Origin: Treponema sp.
Lineage (GTDB): Bacteria > Spirochaetota > Spirochaetia > Treponematales > Breznakiellaceae
Assembly (NCBI GenBank): GCA_009777335.1
Contig: WRMC01000006.1
Span: 59,473 to 123,472 of the forward strand
Length of the DNA: 64,000 bases
Direction of reading: 5' to 3'
Numbering within the stretch: the stretch's first letter is position 1; every line of letters starts with the position of its first letter. The position numbers and the translations under genes are program-made. Below are positions 28,848 through 42,088 of this stretch, piece by piece. Under the pieces are notes generated by a model. It was not told the DNA's origin, made no database searches, and saw only the letters and a program-made list of their open reading frames with translations.

Positions 28848-28944
28848 AGGGTAACGAACTAATGTTTTTCCGGATAATCCTTTCGTTGTCAAAAACAATC
28901 AATCAATGATATGAACGAAACATTCCAAACCAGCGGAGAATTTA

Positions 28945-30579
28945 ATGGCAGTAGTCAGAAGAGGTAAAAAAACAAAGACCCTGGAGCATGATATCATGCC
29001 CGGCGATTATGAGGCCGGGGAGGGGGATATCTATGAGGAGCCTTCCTATACAGAAGAGGACCTGGATGGCCAGGGGGCCAAGACGGTGGTCGTCAAAACC
29101 CGGGGCCGCTACAGCCGGAACCAACAGCATAACGAGGCCCAGGGCCCCAACCTAAACGAGGGCATGCTGGGGGTAGATAAGGGCCAATCCTTTCGGGAAG
29201 CCCCGGTGCCGACCGGCACCCTTCACGCCCTGCCCCGGCTTCCTTCCATGCCCGATATTTACGGCCAGCCCGAACCCCGGCCGGATCAGGATAACGGCAA
29301 ACCCCGTCTTACGATTAACGAACTTAACCGCCTTAACATGGTGGAACTCCGCAATCTGGCGGCAGCCTACGGGTTCGCCCTGGACGACATGGTCACCCTC
29401 AAAAAACAGGAGATCATCTTCTCCCTTTTAAAGGCCCATACCGAAAGGGGGGGCATCATCTATGCCTACGGCTCCCTGGAGATCCTCCCCGATGGATACG
29501 GCTTTCTGCGGAGCCCCCAGAACTCCTACCTTCCCGGCCCCGATGATATCTACATCAGTCCCAGCCAGATTCGGCTCTTTGCCCTAAAAACTGGCGATAC
29601 GGTCTACGGCCAGATCCGCAGCCCCAAGGAGGGGGAACGTTTCTTTGCCATGCTTAGGGTCGAGACGGTAAACTATGATGACCCCACGGTGGCCCAGAAC
29701 CGCATCCCCTTTGACAACCTGACCCCCCTCTATCCGGATGAAAAACTGGATTTGGAAAACACCACCGAGGGGATCAGCGAGCGGATCATCAACCTCTTCT
29801 GTCCCATAGGAAAGGGCCAGAGGGCCCTCATTGTGGCCCCACCCAGGACGGGGAAGACCATCATGATGCAGAAGATCGCCAACGCCATCACCCGCAACCA
29901 CCCGGAAGTCTACCTCATCGTCCTCCTCATAGATGAGCGGCCCGAGGAGGTCACCGACATGGAGCGGACCGTCCGGGCGGAAGTCATCTCCTCCACCTTC
30001 GACGAGCAGGCCACCCGGCATGTACAGGTGACCGAAATGGTCCTCGAAAAGGCCCGCCGCCTGGTGGAGCATAAAAAGGACGTGGTGATCCTCCTGGATT
30101 CCATCACCCGCCTGGCCCGGGCCTATAACCAGACGGTCCCCACCTCGGGGAAGATCCTCTCCGGCGGGGTGGACTCCAATGCCCTCCACAAGCCCAAGCG
30201 CTTTTTCGGGGCCGCCCGGAACATCGAAAGCGGCGGGAGCCTTACCATCATCTCCACGGCCCTCATCGAAACGGGGAGCCGCATGGACGAGGTCATCTTT
30301 GAAGAGTTCAAGGGCACGGGCAACCTGGAAATTAACCTGGACCGGCGCATCTCTGACCGGCGGCTCTTTCCGGCAATTAACATTAAGAAGTCCGGAACCC
30401 GGAAGGAAGAACTGCTCCTTAACGAAGAAGAACTTCAGAAGATCTGGGTCCTCCGCAAGGTTATTAACCCCATGGACGATATCGAGATCATCGAGCTCCT
30501 GGTTGACAGGATGAAGAAATCCAAGAATAATGAAGCCTTCCTGCGTTCCATGAACACCGGTTCGGCTGCAGTAGAGTAG
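28945..30579 (+). CDS. rho: Transcription termination factor Rho
   Basis: [45 protein letters not shown]. Confidence 0.97.
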   Translation: MAVVRRGKKTKTLEHDIMPGDYEAGEGDIYEEPSYTEEDLDGQGAKTVVVKTRGRYSRNQQHNEAQGPNLNEGMLGVDKGQSFREAPVPTGTLHALPRLPSMPDIYGQPEPRPDQDNGKPRLTINELNRLNMVELRNLAAAYGFALDDMVTLKKQEIIFSLLKAHTERGGIIYAYGSLEILPDGYGFLRSPQNSYLPGPDDIYISPSQIRLFALKTGDTVYGQIRSPKEGERFFAMLRVETVNYDDPTVAQNRIPFDNLTPLYPDEKLDLENTTEGISERIINLFCPIGKGQRALIVAPPRTGKTIMMQKIANAITRNHPEVYLIVLLIDERPEEVTDMERTVRAEVISSTFDEQATRHVQVTEMVLEKARRLVEHKKDVVILLDSITRLARAYNQTVPTSGKILSGGVDSNALHKPKRFFGAARNIESGGSLTIISTALIETGSRMDEVIFEEFKGTGNLEINLDRRISDRRLFPAINIKKSGTRKEELLLNEEELQKIWVLRKVINPMDDIEIIELLVDRMKKSKNNEAFLRSMNTGSAAVE

Positions 30580-30605
30580 GGCAGGGCCCTAATGGAGGAA
30601 AAGAC

Positions 30606-30812
30606 GTGAAAGACAAGATACACCCCAAGTACGAAACTGCCAAAATCAGCTGTGCCTGCGGAAACGTCATCGAAAGCCGTTCAACCGTAAAGGACATCAA
30701 GGTAGAAATTTGCTCCACCTGTCATCCCTTTTTCACAGGGAAGCAAAAGCTGGTTGACACCGCCGGCCGGATCGAACGGTTCAGAAAAAAGTACAACATC
30801 AAAGAGACCTAA
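30606..30812 (+). CDS. rpmE: 50S ribosomal protein L31
   Basis: [27 protein letters not shown]...[24 protein letters not shown]. Confidence 0.97.
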   Translation: MKDKIHPKYETAKISCACGNVIESRSTVKDIKVEICSTCHPFFTGKQKLVDTAGRIERFRKKYNIKET

Positions 30813-30813
30813 T

Positions 30814-34807
<3,994 letters not shown>

Positions 34808-34913
34808 GTAGGTATGGAAAAATTTTACCCCCTCTTCATACCTTTGTGGTATGCCCAATAGAAAAAAGCTGGTCCCTCAAACCAGGAATCGATGTGGTAT
34901 CCCTGGAGGATCT

Positions 34914-34940
34914 AAAAGACCGGCTCGTTTAGGTCTTTTT
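34914..34940. terminator. Bidirectional terminator between HAD and HTH genes
   Basis: AAAAGACC-loop-GGTCTTTTT with A and T runs on both sides. Confidence 0.65.
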
Positions 34941-35283
34941 AATCATCCTCCCAAAATTCCTTATCCAGTGGTTTCATCTCTTTCAGGACCCCCGTAACCT
35001 CCTCGGTAAGTCTAAGGGCCCGCCGGGCAGCCCTCCTTTGAGCCAGTTCCTTTTCCCTAGCCTTCACTATGGTGGTCTCATTTCCCCCCAATAGGTAGTC
35101 CAGAGTGACCCCCAGGGTGACGGCGATATCATAGGCCATGGTCACTTCGGGTACCCGCTTATGCTTAATCCAGCTGTACAGGGTATTTACCCTTATATTC
35201 AGATAGTTAGCATAATCTTTGAGGCTCATGTTTTGAGCATGGATAAGGGGCCTCGCCCGGGCCCAAAATGTTTCTCCTCTCAT
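34939..35283 (-). CDS. XRE/HTH-type DNA-binding protein
   Basis: MSLKDYANYLNIRVNTLYSWIKHKRVPEVTMAYDIAVTLGVTLDYLLGG. Confidence 0.85.
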   Translation of the reverse strand: MRGETFWARARPLIHAQNMSLKDYANYLNIRVNTLYSWIKHKRVPEVTMAYDIAVTLGVTLDYLLGGNETTIVKAREKELAQRRAARRALRLTEEVTGVLKEMKPLDKEFWEDD

Positions 35284-35354
35284 ATATCTAATATATAAAA
35301 AATAACAAAAATTGTCAATACCTTTAGTATTCTTCGGTCAAAATGGGAAATTGC

Positions 35355-35471
35355 AAATTGGTACGTAAATACCAATTTGGTTTACACATTTTAGGGTATT
35401 TGTACCAATTCGCCATAAATTGGTACACAAATGCTAATTTTAGCAAAACATTTTAGGGTATTTGTACCAAT
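35355..35471. repeat. Tandem pair of gamma palindromic repeats
   Basis: 35355-35410 and 35417-35471: AATTGGTAC(g/a)(t/c)AAAT...TTTTAGGGTATTTGTACCAATT. Confidence 0.88.
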
Positions 35472-35479
35472 GTGAGGAT

Positions 35480-35728
35480 GTGCTCATCGAGTTTAAGCAA
35501 TCGGCATTTATCCGGAATATTAGCGAAGAGAACATCCGTCATGCATTTTTGAACCCACATTATGACGGCCCGATTGAAGAAGGCGGCTTAACCAACCGTT
35601 TCCTTAGACTTGGATTTGACTTGAATGGTAATTTACTAGAAATAATGTATAATGAATACGAGGATCGGGTTTGCATATTCCATGTAATGAGGTGTAGAAG
35701 CATATTTTTTCATTTATTAGAGCCTTAA
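35480..35728 (+). CDS. Putative toxin-like small protein
   Basis: IEFKQSAFIRNISEENIRHAF...LGFDLNGNLLEIMYNEYED...FHVMRCRS pattern; the downstream partner has antitoxin-like sequence. Confidence 0.6.
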   Translation: MLIEFKQSAFIRNISEENIRHAFLNPHYDGPIEEGGLTNRFLRLGFDLNGNLLEIMYNEYEDRVCIFHVMRCRSIFFHLLEP

Positions 35729-35743
35729 CAGAAGGAGTAAAGG

Positions 35744-35962
35744 TTGGAAAGGATGACAGAAGAAGAAGCATATGCTCTTGATGAGCATTACACTAATAAT
35801 CCCCCCAAGGTTGACCGGTCAAAAGCTCGCATCCGTATTCCCATGGTGCGAATAGACGGTGCTACAGCTGAATACCTTGCAAAAGAATCAAGGGCTTTAA
35901 ATAAAAAGCCAGAAGAAATTATTAGCGGTTTGGTTTCGGAGAAACTTGCTAAAGCACATTAA
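35744..35962 (+). CDS. Putative antitoxin-like small protein
   Basis: MTEEEAYALDEHYTNNPPKVDRSKARIRIPMVRID is typical of ribbon-helix-helix-type antitoxins. Confidence 0.6.
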   Translation: MERMTEEEAYALDEHYTNNPPKVDRSKARIRIPMVRIDGATAEYLAKESRALNKKPEEIISGLVSEKLAKAH

Positions 35963-36008
35963 AATGTTTTACCCGCCGTACCCGCCGTGACTTAGCAAGG
36001 GTTTCCTC

Positions 36009-36713
36009 ATGAAAGCAAAAACAGATAAAAAAATCGAAGGGATGGTGGTGGGGCTCGTCCAGACCAATTGCTGGTTCTACCCCTTGGAAGAGACCCAGGA
36101 CACAGAGAAGGGCCCCTCAGGCGAACAGCCTTGTGTTGTTATTGATCCCGGTGATGAGGCCCCCTTACTCATTAAGCGTTTAGATGAGCTTGGCTGGATA
36201 CCCCGCTATATATTCCTGAGCCATGGACATTTTGACCACCTCTTTGCCCTGCCGGATCTGATCGAGCATTACAACAAATTCCTGGATACGCCGCCCCAGG
36301 TGGGCATACACCGGCTGGATGTTCAGTACCTGGGTAAGGATGCCTATGGGGCCCACCAGGAAAGCGTCAGGGCCGCCACCGGGAGCAGCGCCTATCTGGA
36401 CCCCCTCTGGAAACCCCTCCCCGAGGCGGACCTCATCTTTGAGGAGGGCAGCCAGGCCGGACCCTTTCAGATCCTCCATGTCCCCGGCCATACCCCCGGA
36501 AGCGTCTGTTTTTATGACAGAGAGGGCGGCCTCCTCTTTAGCGGCGATACCCTTTTCCGCATGGGCCGGGGCCGCACCGACCTCCCTGGAGGCAACGAAG
36601 AGCAGCTGCACCAAAGTCTCGCGAGGCTCCTTAGCATGGACAAGGGGACCAAGGTCTACCCCGGGCATGGTGCGGTTACGAGTATAGGTGATGAATTGCA
36701 ATATTATAGGTAG
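36009..36713 (+). CDS. MBL-fold metallohydrolase (glyoxalase II-like)
   Basis: LSHGHFDHLFAL, HVPGHTPGSVCFYD, FSGDTLFRMGRGRTDLPGG. Confidence 0.92.
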   Translation: MKAKTDKKIEGMVVGLVQTNCWFYPLEETQDTEKGPSGEQPCVVIDPGDEAPLLIKRLDELGWIPRYIFLSHGHFDHLFALPDLIEHYNKFLDTPPQVGIHRLDVQYLGKDAYGAHQESVRAATGSSAYLDPLWKPLPEADLIFEEGSQAGPFQILHVPGHTPGSVCFYDREGGLLFSGDTLFRMGRGRTDLPGGNEEQLHQSLARLLSMDKGTKVYPGHGAVTSIGDELQYYR

Positions 36714-37410
36714 GTTTGATCTCGCCACATACTATATATAACCCCAAGAGGGGTGGGTGCCGCTCAGGTCTAGGAATTGAGATGAACCCGCCTACGGAGC
36801 CCCCGGCACCCAGTTTCTTGTCTTCTATCATTGCGTTCAGCTTCCCTCGCACATACTGGATGCCGGAGATCCCTTCATTATCCTATTCTGCTCTACTCGA
36901 GGTCTCCTACGACGGGGAATTCTGCGCATGTATGCGCCGATATTACCTAGCCCCAAGCAGCCCCCACCCCTCCTAGTGTTTATCCCTTCATGTGGCGAGA
37001 TAAAACCAAATTGCCTGGTGATAAAGCAAATTTACTCAACACTTATGGGTAAGAGATGATTACTGCGTATGGTGATAGCCCAGGATGATGATCACTTCAC
37101 TGGAGCCTTATAGAGCCCAGCGCAAAGTGACTGACACCCTTGTTATGCATCATTCAAAATTTTTCTTCCCCCATTTAACTTGGAGGATTGATTATGTAAA
37201 GGCTCTTCTCAATCCAACCGCTCATTGCTTGCTCAGCTGGAGCAAAAAATGCTCCTGGCGGCGACATTGGCAGGAGAATGGTGTTAAATACTGGAACTTA
37301 GGTTAAGGGCTTTCCCTGCCACCGGAGCCGCTAGGGGCATGTTTTTGTCCAGCGGTGAGGGAGTATGGAGGTCTTGGATTAAGGAGGCTGTGGCGAGATC
37401 ACACCTACCT
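36708..37410 (+). repeat. Composite palindromic element B (alpha + beta modules)
   Basis: TIRs AGGTAGGTTTGATCTCGCCAC (36708-36728) and GTGGCGAGATCACACCTACCT (37390-37410) match at 20/21; alpha module matches element A, beta module matches element C. Confidence 0.9.
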
Positions 37411-37444
37411 CTAGATTATTTAATATAATTCAAGGAAAATTATA

Positions 37445-38011
37445 TTGGAGTTATATATTAAAACCTTCATTGTTTTTTTCATTATCTTCTTTATACCCAT
37501 AGTAGGTATCCCTGCACAGCATGCAGAATCTGGGGTTCTTTATTTTCATGTCATTGATGAAGAGGAGACCCTCGTTTTTAATAATTACTATAACCAAAAT
37601 CCCAGATCGACATTTAATGAAAGAGGTGAATTATTACATCCCAATTTGGTTTCTTCAGAAGTTATTATTCTCCCTGTATTTGAGATGGGTCAACAGAGGA
37701 CCAACGAACATGGGAACCCTGACTTTGTAGCTATTAGAACGGGAATTAGACTGGACAGAAATTTGATACAAGAAGTCAACATGGAAACTCACATATTTTC
37801 TGGAGAACCCCTCATATCATTTACCCTTACTCCCGAGGGTGGGGTGATGTTTTTTAACTATACCATGAGGAATATCGGAGAACTCATGGTTATCGTTTTG
37901 AATAACCAGGTTAGAGTTATTGCCCGTATTATAGCCCCTATACGAGAAGCTGGAATGATTCAAGGTTTTAATGTAGAAGAAGCAATGATGATATATGATC
38001 TTTTAAAATAA
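37445..38011 (+). CDS. Secreted stand-alone SecD-head (SecDF P1)-like protein
   Basis: Signal peptide; ISFTLTPEGGVMFFNYTMRNIGELMVIVLNNQVRVIARIIAPIREAGMIQGFNVEEA resembles the SecD TPEGA..F...T..NIGK.LAIVLDG.V..AP.I...I..G...I.GF...EA region. Confidence 0.65.
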   Translation: MELYIKTFIVFFIIFFIPIVGIPAQHAESGVLYFHVIDEEETLVFNNYYNQNPRSTFNERGELLHPNLVSSEVIILPVFEMGQQRTNEHGNPDFVAIRTGIRLDRNLIQEVNMETHIFSGEPLISFTLTPEGGVMFFNYTMRNIGELMVIVLNNQVRVIARIIAPIREAGMIQGFNVEEAMMIYDLLK

Positions 38012-38040
38012 AGCATAACCATGTTTTGCCCCAAAATTTG

Positions 38041-38094
38041 CCACAGGCGTTTCCCGCGGCATAGTTTCCTGCGCTATTGGGGTACGCCTGTGTG
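38041..38094. repeat. Inverted repeat between convergent genes
   Basis: CACAGGCGT...ACGCCTGTG 9-bp arms. Confidence 0.55.
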
Positions 38095-38140
38095 AGACCT
38101 TATTATACAGTACTATGTACCTTTTTATGCCCGTAAAACC

Positions 38141-39073
38141 TTAATTCCCCGGCGAATAGGCCATTCTGCCGTTTTGGCCTACAGCTACAAACCTGCCGCT
38201 GCCATAGGCGATATTCTGGATACTATTAGTACCAAATCCGCTAGCTCCGGGGGTACCTGGATTTGCGCCGGTTCCATCGCCGCCTGCTATGCCTGTCCAG
38301 CTTATGCCATCTGTAGAATACGCCATTCTGCCATTACCACCTACAGCAACAAACCTGCCGCCACCATAAGCGATGCCATTGATTTGATTTTGTCCAAATC
38401 CACTATCTCCGGGGTCAGTTGGTTCTGCGGTGGCTCCGGTGCCGCCTGCTATGCTTGTCCAGCTTGTGCCATCGGTCGAATACACCATTCTGCCTCCAGC
38501 GCCTACACCAACAAACTTGTTGCCGCCATAGGTGATTCCCAGGATTCGACCTAAACCAAAATCGCTAGTACCGTCTCCAGTACCTCCTGCTATGCCTGTC
38601 CAGCTTGTGCCATCTGCAGAATACGCAATTCTGCCACTTTCACCCACAGCAACAAACTTATTATCGCCATATGCGATTCCCCAGATTTCATTAGTACCAA
38701 ATTCACTATCACCGGGGTTAGCTGGTGCCGCGATGTTTTGAGAGCCGCCTGCTATGCCTGTCCAGCTTAGACCATCTGTAGAATACGCCATTCTGCCCTG
38801 ATAACCTACAGCAACATACCTGCCGCCGCCATAAGCGATTCCTTGGATTTGATTAGTACCAAATTCGCTGGCTCCGGGGGTGGGTGGATTTGGGCCGGTT
38901 CCAGTGCCGCCTGCTATGCCTGTCCAGGTAATGCCGAGGTTATTAGGCTCGCCATTATTATTGTCGTTGTTGTCACCTCCCGTAGGGCTAGAGCAGGCAG
39001 CCAAAGACAAGACTATTGCACTGATGAGGGTGATAAAGCCAAAAAACTTCAATTTTTTTAACACATTTTTCAT
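38141..39073 (-). CDS. Lipoprotein with five ~50-aa beta-propeller-like repeats
   Basis: Lipobox LSLAACSS; repeated FGxxxIxGIAYGxxxFVAVGxxGRMAYSTDGxSWTGIAGG. Confidence 0.85.
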   Translation of the reverse strand: MKNVLKKLKFFGFITLISAIVLSLAACSSPTGGDNNDNNNGEPNNLGITWTGIAGGTGTGPNPPTPGASEFGTNQIQGIAYGGGRYVAVGYQGRMAYSTDGLSWTGIAGGSQNIAAPANPGDSEFGTNEIWGIAYGDNKFVAVGESGRIAYSADGTSWTGIAGGTGDGTSDFGLGRILGITYGGNKFVGVGAGGRMVYSTDGTSWTSIAGGTGATAEPTDPGDSGFGQNQINGIAYGGGRFVAVGGNGRMAYSTDGISWTGIAGGDGTGANPGTPGASGFGTNSIQNIAYGSGRFVAVGQNGRMAYSPGN

Positions 39074-39156
39074 AATAACTCCTTTTTACGCAGAAAATAG
39101 ACATTTTTTAAGGAAAATACCTGGCAGTATTTCATTATACAGGTAATAATCTGTGG

Positions 39157-39618
39157 GTGAGTGTACTTCACCAGTGGATAATTGTCAAGGGTATTGTAGT
39201 GAATAAAATTGAATTTATTAACTGGTGGTATATCGTAGTGAAGTCAAGTTTACGGCAAATTTTAGCTCTGAATATTAAGAAACGCAGATATATACTAGGC
39301 CTTTCACAGGCAAAACTGGCCGAAGCCGCTAACATTGCTACAGCTTATGTCGCCATGATTGAACTGGAAAAGAAATTCCCCTCTGTGGATGTCCTGGAAC
39401 GGATTGCCCATGCCTTACAAATAGACCCGCCAGAACTTTTTTCCAAAGCCTGTTATCCATCGGAAGCAGTTAAGGACCTTCACCGGTCTGTGTTAACCGG
39501 CATAGAACAGATTGTAAAAAACCATATCGAAGAATTTGAGGCAAAAGTAAACTCCGGCGATTTTGAAGCCCCACAGAATGAAAAAGATGCACAGACAAAC
39601 CAGAAATCTGGTAAATAA
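39157..39618 (+). CDS. XRE family transcriptional regulator
   Basis: NIKKRRYILGLSQAKLAEAANIATAYVAMIELEKKFPSVDVLERIAHAL. The start may be downstream (GTG near 39241). Confidence 0.85.
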   Translation: MSVLHQWIIVKGIVVNKIEFINWWYIVVKSSLRQILALNIKKRRYILGLSQAKLAEAANIATAYVAMIELEKKFPSVDVLERIAHALQIDPPELFSKACYPSEAVKDLHRSVLTGIEQIVKNHIEEFEAKVNSGDFEAPQNEKDAQTNQKSGK

Positions 39619-39640
39619 ATCGATACTGCTTCCGGAAGCT

Positions 39641-40174
39641 GACCTCATTATCCCTTCACTGCTGGTTAAATACATGCCTAATTTACTGAACACCCACCAA
39701 GTCCCCTCTCGCTGGTCAGCAAACAATCGCCAGAAGGGAACCTCACTCGTATACACTCGTTCGGTGGGGGTTCCTGTCGGCTCCAGCTGCAGCGAACTCC
39801 TTCATCTAAATAATAAATATATAGCTTATTTGTGCTGCAGAAATCGCCGCCAGGAATTTTTGCAGCACCAGCGTTGAAAGATACGCGTGGTTCGATAGAA
39901 GATGATCATCGAAAATCACCTGCATGGTATAGTTTGACACCTTTGTCGTGCATCATTCAAAATTTATCTTCCCCCATCATACTTGTAGGATGGATTATGA
40001 TAGGCTCTTCTCGATCTGCCCGAGCATTGCTTGCTCAGCTGGAGCAAAAAATGCTCCTGGCGACGACATTGGCAGGAAAAAAATGCTATGTATAGTTGGT
40101 TAGGTATAAGGCTTTCCTGCCACAGGAGTCGCTAGGGGCATGTTTTTGTCCAGCGGTGAAGGGATAATGAGGTC
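39641..40174 (+). repeat. Composite palindromic element C (delta + beta modules)
   Basis: TIRs GACCTCATTATCCCTTCACTGCTGG (39641-39665) and CCAGCGGTGAAGGGATAATGAGGTC (40150-40174) match at 24/25; delta module shared with element D, beta module with B. Confidence 0.9.
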
Positions 40175-40230
40175 TTCGAATTTAATGTATCAATCATTAT
40201 AATCCTGCTATACTACTCACAGGAGACATC

Positions 40231-41430
40231 ATGCCTAATAAAATAATAATGAAGACCCCCATCGCGGAGCTGGATGGGGATGAGATGACCCGGATCCTTT
40301 GGGGTCTTATTAAAGAGATGCTCATCCTTCCCCGGGTGGATCTAAAAACCGAGTACTTCGATCTGGGGATAGAGAACCGGGAAGCCACCGGGGATCAGGT
40401 GACCCACGATGCCGCCCAGGCCATAGCCCGGCTGGGGGTGGGGGTAAAGTGTGCTACCATCACCAGCAATACCGCCAGGCAGAGGGAGTACAAGCTGAGC
40501 AAGCTGCACCCCAGCCCCAATGCCACCATCAGGGCGGCCCTGGACGGGACGGTCTTTCGCCGGCCCATTAATGTGTCCCGGATAAGACCTACGGTCTCTA
40601 CCTGGAAGGAGCCCATAGTCATAGGCCGCCACGCCTACGGGGACATCTATAGGGGGGCCGAGATGATCATTCCCGGCCCGGGGACGGTGGAGCTGGTCTA
40701 TAGGGATCTTCAGGGCCGGGAAGAGCGGCGCATGGTCGCCGACATGAAGGAGCCGGGGATAGTCATGGGGATCCACAACCTGGATGATTCGATCCGGAAT
40801 TTTGCCCGGGCCTGCTTTCTTTATGCCCTGGATGAAAAGCTTCCCATCTGGTTTGCCGCCAAGGATACGATTTCCCAGACCTACGACGGCCGTTTTAAGG
40901 ATCTCTTCGAAGAGGTCTATCAGCAAGAGTTTAAAGAAAGATGCGACGAGGCGGGCCTCAGTTACTATTACACCCTCATCGATGATGCGGTGGCCCGGGT
41001 GATGAAGCACCAGGGGGGCTTCCTCTGGGCCTGCAAGAACTACGACGGGGACGTAATGAGCGACATGATCGCCAGCGCCGCCGGCAGCCTGGCCATGATG
41101 ACCAGTGTCCTCGTGTCCCCCCAGGGGGTCTTTGAGTACGAGGCGGCCCATGGGACGGTTCAACAGCACTACTACCGCTGGCAAAAGGGCGAAAAGACCA
41201 GCACCAACCCGGTGGCCCTCATCTTCGCCTGGACCGGGGCTCTGGCCAAGCGGGGCGAACTGGACGGGACCCCCGATCTTGTTGCCTTCGCCCGGACCCT
41301 AAGGGATGCTTCACTTTCTACCATAGAGGAGGGGAACATGACGGGGGATCTGGCGAACCTCTCGAATCCCCGGCCAGAGAAGGTTCTTAACTCCTGGGAA
41401 TTCCTCGAAAAGGTTAAAGAAAAGCTCTAG
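40231..41430 (+). CDS. icd: Isocitrate dehydrogenase (NADP-type)
   Basis: PIAELDGDEMTRILW, ATITSNTARQREYKLSKLHPSPNATIRAALDGTVFR, YDGDVMSDMIA, EAAHGTVQQHY. Confidence 0.95.
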   Translation: MPNKIIMKTPIAELDGDEMTRILWGLIKEMLILPRVDLKTEYFDLGIENREATGDQVTHDAAQAIARLGVGVKCATITSNTARQREYKLSKLHPSPNATIRAALDGTVFRRPINVSRIRPTVSTWKEPIVIGRHAYGDIYRGAEMIIPGPGTVELVYRDLQGREERRMVADMKEPGIVMGIHNLDDSIRNFARACFLYALDEKLPIWFAAKDTISQTYDGRFKDLFEEVYQQEFKERCDEAGLSYYYTLIDDAVARVMKHQGGFLWACKNYDGDVMSDMIASAAGSLAMMTSVLVSPQGVFEYEAAHGTVQQHYYRWQKGEKTSTNPVALIFAWTGALAKRGELDGTPDLVAFARTLRDASLSTIEEGNMTGDLANLSNPRPEKVLNSWEFLEKVKEKL

Positions 41431-42026
41431 GCTCCCAGAGCCTTATGTTTGGGCCGGCGATAGGGGGGCATAAAATAAAGCCTATCCATCTGCCATTCAA
41501 AGGAATAGCTCCGCCCCTTTCCCAGGGGGTGAATCCGAAGAAGGGTCAGGGCGGCGGTCCTAAAGGCGAAGACCGGGGTCTCTGGGCTGCCTGGGGGGGG
41601 ATTAGCTTCATCGGGGCACAGAATAGCCGCAGAGAGGAGGGGAGGGTACTCTAATAAAACGGGACTTCCGCAGATCTCCTTTATGCGAAGGTCCAGGTTT
41701 AAGGCTGGACCAAAGAGGGAGAGACCCTCCCAGGCGGGGGAGGGCAGCTTCAGGCCCAGGGGGCAGCGGACCAAGACCCCGCTCCCTATCCATCCTTCAT
41801 TCATTATGGTAGCTTCCCGGATCTTCTGTGCCAGGGCCTTCAAGTCCCCGGGCCCCAGGGCTTCACCCAGCTGGGCCAGGATGGCTCCGGGGGGAAGGGA
41901 GCGGGCCCCCAAGAGGGCCTGGGAAAAGAGGCTTCGTCTGTAATCCTCCAGGGCCTTGATTGTTTCTTCCTGGGGGACCAAAAAAAGAAAAAGGGCCCCA
42001 TCCGGCTTTATTCCAAGGCTACCCAA
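41427..42026 (-). CDS. Hypothetical protein
   Basis: 199-codon ORF filling the space between icd and the next gene; stop overlaps the icd stop. Confidence 0.55.
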   Translation of the reverse strand: MGSLGIKPDGALFLFLVPQEETIKALEDYRRSLFSQALLGARSLPPGAILAQLGEALGPGDLKALAQKIREATIMNEGWIGSGVLVRCPLGLKLPSPAWEGLSLFGPALNLDLRIKEICGSPVLLEYPPLLSAAILCPDEANPPPGSPETPVFAFRTAALTLLRIHPLGKGRSYSFEWQMDRLYFMPPYRRPKHKALGA

Positions 42027-42088
42027 GGCGGCTTCTCCCTATTATAGTAGTAGTGTGTAATCCGATAATCATTTTATAAGGAAGGGCT

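Noticed and set aside
35355-35471. Tandem gamma repeats considered as a CRISPR array
   Set aside because: Only two units, each itself palindromic and 55 bp, with a 6-bp gap instead of spacers and no cas genes nearby.
38174-39146. Plus-strand ORFs of 60-126 aa opposite the repeat lipoprotein
   Set aside because: Cys/Ala-rich shadows produced by the tandem repeats of the minus-strand gene.
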